Numbered from the stretch's first letter, positions 1 through 6,917 are shown. The stretch: DNA of 7,073 bases from an uncultured beta proteobacterium (GCA_903924715.1 CAIYCP010000476.1:1-7073), one strand, 5' to 3'. Made by a program: numbers and translations. Notes: a model not told the origin generated them from the sequence alone.

Positions 1-22
1 CCTACACGACGCTCTCCGATCT
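1..22 (+). other. Sequencing adapter remnant (Illumina read-1 type), not genomic
   Basis: These bases match the 3' end of the Illumina TruSeq read-1 adapter, which finishes ACACGACGCTCTTCCGATCT. The only difference is one missing T: the window reads CTCTCC where the adapter reads CTCTTCC. The match ends exactly at base 22 (GATCT), after which the sequence becomes plausible tatD coding sequence on the minus strand. That a real chromosome would carry this string at the extreme edge of a contig is very unlikely. The indel may be why automatic trimming missed it; that is inference. It should be removed before annotation, because it supplies one base of an apparent tatD stop codon. Confidence 0.95.
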
Positions 23-723
23 CAGTCTCTAAGTTCAGCGATCTTTTCAGCAACATGAATAACTTTAGACGGATCGTTTAATTTTCCACGATGAGGAACA
101 GGTGCCAAATAAGGTGAATCTGTTTCAATTAATAAACGATTAAGTGGAACCCGTTTTGCAACTTCTTGTAATGCAGTCGCTGTTTTAAAGGTCACAATTC
201 CTGAAAACGAGATGTAGAAATTCATCTCTATCGCAGCTTCAGCGACCTCCCAAGACTCGGTAAAGCAATGCATCACGCCACCAACCTGTTCAGCCCCCTC
301 TTCACGCATTAAACGCAAGGTGTCTGCTGCAGCAGAACGCGTGTGGATAATGAGAGGCAACTGACACGCTCGGGCCGCTCGAATATGACACCTAAAACGC
401 TCTCGCTGCCATTCAAGATCGCCGGTTAAACGAAAGTAATCCAGGCCTGTTTCACCAATCGCCACCACGCGCGAATGCGCGCTTCGAGAAACCAAATCTT
501 CGATCGTGGGTTCAATCGTTTCTTCATAGTCTGGATGCACCCCAACCGAGGCCCACAAGGGGGCGTGTCGCTCGACGAGGTTAATCAGTGCCGGCCAATC
601 AGGCATATTGACGCTGACGCATAACGCATGAGATACGCGATTGGTCTGCATCCTTTGCAGAATATCGGGCATTTGCTCAACGAGCGCAGGAAAATCGACA
701 TGGCAATGCGAATCTACAAACAT
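22..723 (-). CDS. tatD: TatD family metal-dependent hydrolase/DNase, 3' end missing
   Basis: This is a member of the TatD amidohydrolase-fold family (YcfH/TatD type): a cytoplasmic TIM-barrel enzyme using two divalent metals, for which 3'-5' exonuclease or deoxyribonuclease activity is known in studied members. All expected metal ligands are visible: H6 and H8 in DSHCHVD, E91 in GETGLDY, H127 in IIHTRS, H152 in MHCF and D202 in ETDSPYLAP, followed by HRGK at 211-214. The start ATG lies 6 bases after the holB stop, so it is the last gene seen in the mltG-tmk-holB operon. The 233 readable residues stop in the conserved AEKIAELR helix, whereas relatives usually run to about 255-265 residues. The TGA at 22-24 takes its last base from the adapter, so the stop is an artefact and roughly 25-30 residues are missing. 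Family call is firm; the exact physiological role is not. Confidence 0.95.
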   Translation of the reverse strand: MFVDSHCHVDFPALVEQMPDILQRMQTNRVSHALCVSVNMPDWPALINLVERHAPLWASVGVHPDYEETIEPTIEDLVSRSAHSRVVAIGETGLDYFRLTGDLEWQRERFRCHIRAARACQLPLIIHTRSAAADTLRLMREEGAEQVGGVMHCFTESWEVAEAAIEMNFYISFSGIVTFKTATALQEVAKRVPLNRLLIETDSPYLAPVPHRGKLNDPSKVIHVAEKIAELRD

Positions 724-729
724 AAAGTA

Positions 730-1809
730 TTAAGACCTAGTAACCGCTTTAAGTTGGCAGGTTGCTGCGATACGCTGCAGAATCGCATGGGCAAACAACT
801 TGCCATTTAACGTGTGCCCTGCCACGCGACGCTGCTGCCCTAACCACTCGCCAAGCTCACTGAGACGCTCGGGGGCGAGATTGACGCTCAGTTTGCTCAA
901 CGATTGTTTCAAAATCGGAAAATACCGAATCCCCAGACCATGAACGCTCAGATTCAGGTCAATCACCAAACGCTGCAACAGATCGATCCATTGGACCGAG
1001 GGTTCTTTTGAAAGCGCGTCGGCAAGCTGACCAATATTGGGTGTAGTGCCTGCCTCAAGGTTTTTCAAAAATGTCGTCAGCCATTCTGGGCAGGGTTGCG
1101 GTTGGGTGTCGGCCATTTTTTTTGCCAAAACAGGCGCACCACCAGCCGCAGCCAGCCAGGCAGGTGCATTCGTCACCTGCTGTCCGGCTAACCAGGCCTG
1201 TGCGATCGCGCTTGAAGGCGTTGCCAAAGGCAAACGCCTGCAACGGGAAAGCAACGTAGGCAAGAGCCGATCGGGCGCATCTGCAACCAATAAAAAAATC
1301 GTCGCTGGAGGTGGCTCTTCAAGAACCTTTAGCAAGGCATTACCTGAAATATGCGTCAGCGCCTCGGCGGGGTAGATCAAGGCAACCCGATACCCTCCAC
1401 GGTGCGTCGCGTTATTAAACCAGGGGTTCAGATTGCGAATTTGCTCAACCCTGATATCTTTAGAAGGCGCGCGCTTGGTTGAACCCGTTGTTTCAATCAC
1501 CGCTGTTGCCTCTCCCCCCTCTTCCTCATCTTGATCCGCACCCTCTTCAAGCGCCATCACCTCAGGACGCACACGTTTCAAATCAGGATGATGTCCTTTA
1601 GCAACCCAACCGCAAGCCAAGCACTGACCACAAGCCAAACCGTTCAAAGGCGACTCACACATCAACGCAGCCGCAGCCGCAAAAACAAACTCGCGTTTAC
1701 CAATTCCGGCTAAGCCATGCACAAGCCATGCGTGCGCAAAGCGTTCGCGCTGCCCAAGCCATTGCTGCGCCGTTTCGATTTGCCAGGGTAGAAACTGCGC
1801 GGCGCTCAT
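730..1809 (-). CDS. holB: DNA polymerase III subunit delta' (clamp loader)
   Basis: Delta' subunit of the clamp-loader complex, which with DnaX and HolA opens the beta sliding clamp and places it on primed DNA. The AAA+ fold is seen in order: a P-loop-like GLAGIGK at 32-38; a four-cysteine zinc site at C51, C60, C63 and C66; the helix PSKDIRVEQIR at 115-125; LLKVLEEPP at 159-167; and the SRC motif at 188-190, which contributes the arginine finger to the neighbouring subunit. At 359 residues it is slightly longer than the E. coli protein (334), partly through an acidic, probably disordered stretch at about 86-104 (EEGADQDEEEGGE) between the zinc module and the DIRVEQIR helix. Its ATG overlaps the tmk stop as ATGA, with GGCGGA just upstream as a modest ribosome-binding site, so translation is probably coupled to tmk. 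A run of eight A (minus strand) at codons 229-232 is described separately. Confidence 0.97.
   Translation of the reverse strand: MSAAQFLPWQIETAQQWLGQRERFAHAWLVHGLAGIGKREFVFAAAAALMCESPLNGLACGQCLACGWVAKGHHPDLKRVRPEVMALEEGADQDEEEGGEATAVIETTGSTKRAPSKDIRVEQIRNLNPWFNNATHRGGYRVALIYPAEALTHISGNALLKVLEEPPPATIFLLVADAPDRLLPTLLSRCRRLPLATPSSAIAQAWLAGQQVTNAPAWLAAAGGAPVLAKKMADTQPQPCPEWLTTFLKNLEAGTTPNIGQLADALSKEPSVQWIDLLQRLVIDLNLSVHGLGIRYFPILKQSLSKLSVNLAPERLSELGEWLGQQRRVAGHTLNGKLFAHAILQRIAATCQLKAVTRS
1116..1123 (-). other. Poly-A8 tract in holB forming a slippery A_AAA_AAA heptamer
   Basis: On the coding strand holB reads GCA AAA AAA ATG at codons 229-232. The run of eight A puts the heptamer A_AAA_AAA exactly in the zero frame, the pattern at which ribosomes can slip by -1 (E. 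coli dnaX uses A_AAA_AAG). A -1 slip would add 20 residues starting NGRHPTATLP and ending at a TGA at 1055-1057, giving a protein of about 251 residues without the C-terminal collar domain. I see no convincing Shine-Dalgarno-like stimulator upstream and no strong hairpin directly downstream. The tract is certain; its activity is speculation. Confidence 0.4.
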
Positions 1810-2444
1810 ACGATCCGCCGATGTTCAATAAGCTGATCGAGCTGTCGCCCTAAGTGCTCACGGATCTGCTCGATGCTCTGCGTGGCATCGATTCTTTGAA
1901 TCCGCTGCGGCTGCTGTTCTGCACGCGCAAGATATACCCCTCGCGTGCGTTCAAAAAAAGCATCTGCCTCTTTTTCAAAACGATCTTGATCGCGCGTGCG
2001 ATTCAGCCGTTCGCGCGCAATGGCGAGTGGCACATCAAACAGCCAGGTGCAATCAGGTTGTAAATTTGGGTGTACCCAGTGTTCAAGTGTCGCGATCCGC
2101 TCGACGCCAAGCTCACGACCACCGCCTTGATAGGCAAAGGTTGCATCGGTAAACCGATCACAAACAACCCACTGCCCCGCGCAAAGTGCCGGTTCAATCA
2201 CCGCGTGTATATGTTCAGCGCGCGCTGCGAACATCAACAAGGTTTCGCATTCAAGCGTCATGTCTTCGTGCAGTAGCAGTGTTCTGAGCTTTTCAGCCAA
2301 CTCAGTACCGCCAGGTTCGCGCGTGCAGACCACCTGCACCCTACGTGCGCTCAGTTGGTCGACCAACCATTGCACGTGCGTGCTTTTCCCCGCACCATCC
2401 ACCCCTTCTAAGGTTAAGAAAAGCCCGCGTTGCGTTGTAGTCAT
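1806..2444 (-). CDS. tmk: Thymidylate kinase (dTMP kinase)
   Basis: Cytoplasmic enzyme that transfers phosphate from ATP to dTMP to make dTDP, the committed step where de novo and salvage routes to dTTP meet. The 212-residue length matches the bacterial family (E. coli 213). The P-loop GVDGAGKST is at 14-22, the substrate-binding TREPGGTELA at 41-50, the DRF motif (variant of DRY/DRF) at 96-98, the TFAYQGGGR segment at 102-110 and the arginine-bearing lid RTRDQDRFEKE at 149-159, which resembles the E. coli-type lid. The ATG overlaps the mltG stop and its own TGA overlaps the holB ATG, both as ATGA, so it sits in a tightly coupled operon. The upstream GAAAG is only a weak ribosome-binding site, which also fits coupled translation. 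The identification is secure. Confidence 0.98.
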   Translation of the reverse strand: MTTTQRGLFLTLEGVDGAGKSTHVQWLVDQLSARRVQVVCTREPGGTELAEKLRTLLLHEDMTLECETLLMFAARAEHIHAVIEPALCAGQWVVCDRFTDATFAYQGGGRELGVERIATLEHWVHPNLQPDCTWLFDVPLAIARERLNRTRDQDRFEKEADAFFERTRGVYLARAEQQPQRIQRIDATQSIEQIREHLGRQLDQLIEHRRIV

Positions 2445-3457
2445 GGCTTTCGACTCAATAAATAGGTGGACACATTCTTATTGTGTTCAGGCAGAGTGGC
2501 AGCGAACGCGCTACTGCCGTCCCCTTTTGCAACAAAGTACAGATAATTATGTTTCTCAGGGTTCAGTGCGGCAGCCAGCGCCGCGCGTCCACTACTGGCA
2601 ATGGGACTCGGCGGCAATCCGGTATGAGTGTACGTGTTATAGGCTGAATCAACCGCTAAATCCGGTTTGCGTAATTTGCCACTGTAGTTTTCGCCTAAGG
2701 CATAAATGACAGTGGGATCCGTTTGTAGCGGCATATTGATCCGTAACCGATTGCTAAACACGCCAGCAATCCGATTGCGATCGGGCGCATGGCCCGTCTC
2801 TTTTTCAATCAGCGATGCCAAGATCAACGCCTCATAGGGATTTTTAAGCAGGCTGTTAGGCGCCCGAGTCGGCCATGCCTGCTCTAGAATTCGCTGCTGA
2901 GTCCGGGCTGCGCGCTCAAGTAACTCGACATCTGTTGTTCCGATTGGAAATATATATGTATCCGGAAAAAATAATCCTTCAGCCGAACTGAACTGACCAC
3001 GTGGATCTAATCGCTTCAGTAGTTCTGACTCACTTTTTGGTCCAAGTGTCTGTTTAATATCCGGATGCTGGGCCAATGCCGCACGAATCTGACGCAGATT
3101 CCAACCCTCAACAAGCGTAATTTGCCGTGCAGTCACATCACCCAATGCCATTCGGCGTAACACGGTCCAGGGGCTATCACCTCGCACAATTTGGTAACCA
3201 CCCGCTTTAATCTTAGTGTCAAGTTCGCCCACGCGTGCCAAAGCACTAAAGCCATACGCATTCAGTGGAATACCCGCCTGATTAATCAGCTGCGCAATCT
3301 TTGAGGGCGTCGCACCAGGGGGTACCAAAATGTCAACCCGTTCTGTCGGAAGCTCTAGTGGACGCTGCACCCAAAAATAGGTGGTCGCAACGATTCCGCC
3401 CAACAGCAGAACCACGGGTAAAACCAGATAAAGCAGAAGTCTATTCAAGGCATTCAT
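2441..3457 (-). CDS. mltG: Endolytic peptidoglycan transglycosylase MltG (YceG-like)
   Basis: Inner-membrane lytic transglycosylase that cleaves nascent glycan strands and is thought to act as a terminase of peptidoglycan polymerisation. An N-terminal transmembrane helix spans about residues 7-29 (LLLYLVLPVVLLLGGIVA), followed by a LysM-like segment at roughly 40-92 and the YceG catalytic domain. The catalytic glutamate is E218 in ASLIEKET, at the same number as in the E. coli enzyme; NRLRINMPLQTDPTVIYAL (236-254), YNTYTHTGLPPSPI (273-286) and NYLYFVA (304-310) are other family hallmarks. The 338-residue length is typical. It is first in the operon and its stop overlaps the tmk start as ATGA. 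The start codon has no obvious Shine-Dalgarno sequence (CACCCCT precedes ATG), and a second in-phase-looking ATG four bases further in lies in another frame, so the 3457 start is preferred because it gives a complete membrane anchor. Confidence 0.96.
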   Translation of the reverse strand: MNALNRLLLYLVLPVVLLLGGIVATTYFWVQRPLELPTERVDILVPPGATPSKIAQLINQAGIPLNAYGFSALARVGELDTKIKAGGYQIVRGDSPWTVLRRMALGDVTARQITLVEGWNLRQIRAALAQHPDIKQTLGPKSESELLKRLDPRGQFSSAEGLFFPDTYIFPIGTTDVELLERAARTQQRILEQAWPTRAPNSLLKNPYEALILASLIEKETGHAPDRNRIAGVFSNRLRINMPLQTDPTVIYALGENYSGKLRKPDLAVDSAYNTYTHTGLPPSPIASSGRAALAAALNPEKHNYLYFVAKGDGSSAFAATLPEHNKNVSTYLLSRKP

Positions 3458-3512
3458 AGGGGTGACAGTTTAATATGTATCTTGGTGATTCAAAAACGAA
3501 CGACTAAGGCTT
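3458..3512. promoter_or_regulatory. Divergent intergenic region driving mltG and ygfZ
   Basis: The 55 bases between two divergently oriented starts must hold, or lie close to, promoters for both units; this follows from gene orientation. On the plus strand TTTAAT at 3469-3474 is a fair -10-like box (5 of 6 to TATAAT), but the only candidate -35 (TTCAAG, 3444-3449) is poor and lies inside mltG. On the minus strand the same AT-rich segment reads ATACATATTAAACT, with TTGAAT upstream at non-ideal spacing. A 10-codon ATG-to-TAA frame (MYLGDSKTND, 3475-3507) ends 5 bases before ygfZ. No operator palindrome is evident. The exact promoter positions are uncertain. Confidence 0.4.
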
Positions 3513-4574
3513 ATGCACCCGATACTCGCCCAGACTGCAGCAACTGAGGCTCAGCGCCTGCCTGAGACCCTGGCAATCTATCCTTTAGAGGATTTAGCTG
3601 TGTTTGATGCGATTGGCGCTGACGCCCAATCGTTCTTGCAAGGGCAACTCACCAATGACATTGCCTCCGTAGACCCTACCCAGGCACGACTCGCCGGGTA
3701 TTGCACCGCGCAAGGTCGGTTATTGGCGACCATGATCATCGGCAAGCAACCCGAGGCAGTCGTCCAAGATGCGCCCGGCGCTTCGATCCTGATCGGCCTG
3801 ATGCGCAAAGACATTTTGCCGGCTGTACTCAAGCGCCTAAGCATGTTTGTTCTAAGGGCAAAAGTGAAACTCGCCCCAAGCACCTACCGGGTTGTGGGCG
3901 TATCGATCGCAGTAAACCAGTGCCCAGCACTGAGCCAGCAACTTGGACATGCGCTACCTCAAACCGCTTGGCAAATGATCGCCAGTCAAACCGGCGTATG
4001 GATCTGCGCGCCGTCGGCATCCACCCTACCCGCTCAACAAAATGTACGCTGGTGGTGGCTGGCAAATGACACTCACCTTCGGGCGTGCCAAGCCCTTGGG
4101 CTCAGCTATAGGCTCGAACGCAATGAAACGTGGCATAGTCAAGATATTGCCACTGGCCTACCTTGGATCGAAGCAGGTACACAAGACTTGCTCATCCCGC
4201 AAACACTCAACCTTGACTTAATCGAAGGTGTGAGCTTTACGAAGGGTTGTTATCCAGGACAAGAGATTGTGGCGCGTAGCCATTATCGCGGCACGGTCAA
4301 ACGCCGGATGCATTTTGGCACGATCGAACAAACCCAAACACTCGAGCTGCGTGCAGGCCTCGATATATATGATGCACTGGGCTCTGAGCAGGCCTGTGGG
4401 CGTGTGATTAACGTGACCCAAGTCTCTGACTCGCAAGCAACGGGCTCAAGCACTGGTTATGTGCTATTCGAAACCACGTTTGAAGCACTTGAGCATAACG
4501 CCTTGCATCTGGGTGCGCGCGACGGCGCAGCAATCAAGCTCGCCGCTTTGCCCTATTCGACCACGCCTAATTGA
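3513..4574 (+). CDS. ygfZ: YgfZ/GcvT-domain folate-binding protein (Fe-S cluster maintenance)
   Basis: Cytoplasmic YgfZ-family protein, related to the aminomethyltransferase GcvT, that binds tetrahydrofolate and supports synthesis or repair of iron-sulfur enzymes such as MiaB (known for the family). The hallmark KGCYPGQE is at 244-251 with the conserved cysteine C246, followed by SHYRGTVKRR (256-265). The N-terminal half has the usual FDAIGADAQSFLQGQLTND (31-49) and YCTAQGRLLA (63-72), and the C-terminal part forms the barrel domain. At 353 residues it is somewhat longer than E. coli YgfZ (326), which is normal for betaproteobacteria as far as I can judge. The ATG is preceded by TAAGG at a short 3-base spacing, a weak ribosome-binding site; no better upstream in-frame start is available. 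It is divergent from mltG and convergent with the acyl-CoA hydrolase gene, so it is probably transcribed alone. Confidence 0.95.
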   Translation: MHPILAQTAATEAQRLPETLAIYPLEDLAVFDAIGADAQSFLQGQLTNDIASVDPTQARLAGYCTAQGRLLATMIIGKQPEAVVQDAPGASILIGLMRKDILPAVLKRLSMFVLRAKVKLAPSTYRVVGVSIAVNQCPALSQQLGHALPQTAWQMIASQTGVWICAPSASTLPAQQNVRWWWLANDTHLRACQALGLSYRLERNETWHSQDIATGLPWIEAGTQDLLIPQTLNLDLIEGVSFTKGCYPGQEIVARSHYRGTVKRRMHFGTIEQTQTLELRAGLDIYDALGSEQACGRVINVTQVSDSQATGSSTGYVLFETTFEALEHNALHLGARDGAAIKLAALPYSTTPN

Positions 4575-4582
4575 TTCACGTC

Positions 4583-4599
4583 GCTTGAACACCTCAAGC
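4583..4599. terminator. Short hairpin between convergent genes, possible bidirectional terminator
   Basis: GCTTGA, a 5-base loop ACACC and TCAAGC form a perfect 6-bp inverted repeat in the 28-bp gap between two converging stop codons (ygfZ at 4574 and the hydrolase gene at 4603). The position suits a shared terminator. However, the stem is short, only half G+C, and no T-run follows on either strand, so it is not a convincing intrinsic terminator and may be chance. Confidence 0.35.
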
Positions 4600-4602
4600 A
4601 CT

Positions 4603-5766
4603 TCAGTCAGTACCCAGTCGATACAAAGGATGCTGCTCCGCTGAAAAAGGTAGAGTAAAAAACTTCTCTACCCAAGCTTGCGTTGCATCGCTCAAATGTG
4701 CTGGATTCCATTTTGGCTGCTTGTCTTTATCGATCAAGAGCGCGCGAATCCCCTCTTGAAAATCACCGTGCGACGCACACATTAAGCCAGCCATCCATTC
4801 AACCCGATAGGCATCTGCAAGCGAAAGATGTTTAACGCGTTTAAGCAAAGTGAACGTCAATCGCGCAGATCCTGGAGAGCCGGCGGCGAGTGTTTTGGCT
4901 GCACGTTGCAACCACGGGTCGGTATGTTCTGTCAGCGCCAACACCGCAGCAACGATTCGATTCAAGTCAGAACCCGCACAACAGTTCTGAATTAAGGAAA
5001 GATGTTGCTGCAAGGGACCCACCGCCACAGCTGGCGTGCTCGCCAGGTTTGCCAACAGGTCATCAAGCAACGCATCATTCTGAAGGCGAGAGTGCTGCGC
5101 ACTATTCACCCACGCTTTTGTCAGCAACTGCTCAAGCAACGCAGGCCACAAGTTTCGTGTGAGGTGGTAATCCGCCAGGCCCGCAAACAAAGCATCAGCC
5201 GCACCAATCTGCGCACCCGTCAAACCTAGAAACAATCCCGTTTTACCCGGCAAGCGATTCAGCATCCAAGTGCCACCCACATCGGGAAACAAGCCAATCG
5301 AAATTTCTGGCATCGCCAAACGTGAAGTATCGGTAACAACGCGGTGGCTCGCACCGATCATGAGCCCCATGCCCCCGCCCATCACGATGCCATCTCCCCA
5401 AACGAGAATAGGCTTGGGAAACGTATGTAAACGATAATCCAGGGCATACTCTTCAGCAAAAAAAGTACCTGCATGCTGATTCTCGATCGCTGCGCGACCC
5501 TGGTTATCAACCATGCTGTGGTGCAAAGCGTGTAGATCACCGCCCGCACAGAAAGCCTTGTCGCCCGCGCCCTTTAAAACAAGCACGGCAAGCTTTGGAT
5601 CGTTCGCCCAGACCTCAATCTTATCGGCGAGAAGCCGGGTCATTTCGAGCGACAACCCGTTTAATGTTTTCGGTGTGTTCAGTGTGGCAATGCCAATCCG
5701 CATGCCATTTGTACAAACCAACTCTTCGAACAAAACAACTGCAGTTTCACTGTTGACTTCGCTCAT
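4603..5766 (-). CDS. 3-hydroxyisobutyryl-CoA hydrolase-like enoyl-CoA hydratase/isomerase family protein
   Basis: Crotonase-fold protein of the long (ECH_2) type, about 120 residues longer than plain enoyl-CoA hydratases, as in 3-hydroxyisobutyryl-CoA hydrolase, which frees 3-hydroxyisobutyrate from CoA in valine breakdown. The oxyanion-hole segments are KAFCAGGD (70-77) and GIVMGGGMGL (126-135). The acidic catalytic pair spaced as in human HIBCH (E169/D177) is present as E154 in MPEISIG and D162 in FPDVGGT. The N-terminal TLNTPKTLNGLSLEM (28-42) is also typical. No signal peptide is seen, so it is cytoplasmic. Its ATG overlaps the stop of the upstream acyl-CoA dehydrogenase as ATGA and there is no strong ribosome-binding site, implying coupled translation and a shared pathway. 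Family members can be annotated simply as enoyl-CoA hydratase/isomerase; the valine-pathway role is inferred from motif spacing and from the neighbour. Confidence 0.88.
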   Translation of the reverse strand: MSEVNSETAVVLFEELVCTNGMRIGIATLNTPKTLNGLSLEMTRLLADKIEVWANDPKLAVLVLKGAGDKAFCAGGDLHALHHSMVDNQGRAAIENQHAGTFFAEEYALDYRLHTFPKPILVWGDGIVMGGGMGLMIGASHRVVTDTSRLAMPEISIGLFPDVGGTWMLNRLPGKTGLFLGLTGAQIGAADALFAGLADYHLTRNLWPALLEQLLTKAWVNSAQHSRLQNDALLDDLLANLASTPAVAVGPLQQHLSLIQNCCAGSDLNRIVAAVLALTEHTDPWLQRAAKTLAAGSPGSARLTFTLLKRVKHLSLADAYRVEWMAGLMCASHGDFQEGIRALLIDKDKQPKWNPAHLSDATQAWVEKFFTLPFSAEQHPLYRLGTD

Positions 5767-6917
5767 CTTACGTCAGCGCCTTTTTCAAGTAATTGGCGAG
5801 CAATGATGACTCGCATAATTTCGTTTGTTCCTTCAAGGATTTGATGTACGCGCGTATCACGCACCAAACGCTCAAGGGGATAGTCTTTTAGGTAACCATA
5901 GCCACCATGTAATTGTTGTGCATCCAGACACACTTGAAAGCCGAGGTCTGTTGCAAAACGTTTGGCCATTGCACAATAGGTTGACGCATCTGCCGAACCC
6001 GCATCCAACTTACACGCAGCGAGTCGCACCATTTGTCGAGCGGCCACGGTGTGCGTCGCCATATCTGCAAACTTAAACTGCAACGCCTGAAAACCCGCGA
6101 GTGGTTGTTTGAACTGTTTGCGCTCAAGCATGTAGGCGTGCGCCGCATCCAGCGCGCCTTGTGCTGCACCCACTGAGCAGGTTGCAATATTAATCCGACC
6201 ACCATCCAGACCGCGCATTGCAATCTTAAAACCTTCGCCCTCTTTTCCTAAAAGGTTTTCAACAGGGATACGCACATTTTCAAATTTGATTGCTCGCGTG
6301 CTTTGACTGTTCCAGCCCATTTTATTTTCTTTGCGGCCAAAACTAATGCCAGGCAAATCTGCGGGCACCACGAACGCTGAAACACCAGAAGGACCGCTGC
6401 CTCCCGTACGCGCCATCACGATTAACACATCGGTATCGCCACCGCCCGAGATAAAGGCCTTTGCACCATTCAACACGTAATGCGCCCCCTCAAGGACCGC
6501 ATTGCTAGTCAGCGATGCCGCGTCAGACCCAGAGCCAGGCTCTGTCAGACAATACGAGGCAAGCTTTTCACCCGAAGCGAGTTGGGTCCCCCAGTGCGCG
6601 CGCACAGATGCAGTGGCCCACTCACCAACCATCCACGCTGCCATATTATGAATGGTTAAAAATGCTGCGGTCGAAGGATCAATGGCCGCCATCTCTTCAA
6701 ACACCAATGTCGCATCTAGTCTAGGCAAGCCCAGCCCGCCGATTTCGGGCGAAGCATACATTGCCCCAAATCCCATTCGCCCGGCAAGCTTGATCGTTTC
6801 GATCGGAAAAATAGACTCTTGATCCCAACGCGCAGCATGGGGAGCAAGTTCGCCTAACGCAAACTCTTTTGCAGCCTGTGCAAAGGCAACTTGATCAGCG
6901 CTTAGTTCCAGATCCAT
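5763..6917 (-). CDS. Acyl-CoA dehydrogenase, isobutyryl-CoA dehydrogenase type
   Basis: FAD flavoenzyme that oxidises an acyl-CoA to the 2-enoyl-CoA and passes electrons to electron-transfer flavoprotein. The 384-residue length is typical of the family without a targeting sequence. Motifs include YCLTEPGSGSDA (122-133) in the FAD/substrate-binding middle domain, GLDGGRINIATCSVGAA (236-252), LHGGYGYLKDYPLERLVRD (336-354) and the catalytic base E362 in HQILEGTNEIMR. The C-terminal pattern RVHQILEG-NE-MR closely resembles human ACAD8 (isobutyryl-CoA dehydrogenase), and with the neighbouring hydrolase this points to valine (branched-chain) catabolism. Short- or methyl-branched-chain acyl-CoA dehydrogenase activity cannot be excluded. 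The start is supported by AGGAGA five bases upstream. It lies 22 bases after the rnfH stop and overlaps the hydrolase gene by 4 bases. Confidence 0.93.
   Translation of the reverse strand: MDLELSADQVAFAQAAKEFALGELAPHAARWDQESIFPIETIKLAGRMGFGAMYASPEIGGLGLPRLDATLVFEEMAAIDPSTAAFLTIHNMAAWMVGEWATASVRAHWGTQLASGEKLASYCLTEPGSGSDAASLTSNAVLEGAHYVLNGAKAFISGGGDTDVLIVMARTGGSGPSGVSAFVVPADLPGISFGRKENKMGWNSQSTRAIKFENVRIPVENLLGKEGEGFKIAMRGLDGGRINIATCSVGAAQGALDAAHAYMLERKQFKQPLAGFQALQFKFADMATHTVAARQMVRLAACKLDAGSADASTYCAMAKRFATDLGFQVCLDAQQLHGGYGYLKDYPLERLVRDTRVHQILEGTNEIMRVIIARQLLEKGADVR

Noticed and set aside
1203..1210. The octamer GCGATCGC, resembling the HIP1 repeat of cyanobacteria
   Set aside because: I noticed a single copy in the window, inside holB, and the gene content is not cyanobacterial.
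1037..1375. A 112-codon plus-strand frame opposite holB
   Set aside because: It is a shadow of holB: no motif, no ribosome-binding site, and it overlaps another long shadow frame in a different phase.
2260..2709. A 149-codon open frame on the plus strand across the tmk/mltG junction
   Set aside because: It is antisense to two secure genes, has a composition of scattered Ser, Cys and Arg without any domain pattern, and is explained by codon bias of the opposite strand.
1266..2785. The 13-base string CGATCGGGCGCAT near 1267 and a near-identical one near 2777
   Set aside because: Both encode the tetrapeptide APDR on the minus strand, in holB and mltG, so the match reflects coding coincidence rather than a repeat element.
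2947..2960. ATATATATGTAT stretch as a microsatellite or promoter
   Set aside because: It is only about six dinucleotide units, inside mltG coding sequence at a conserved FPDTYIFPIG motif, and has no associated promoter partner.
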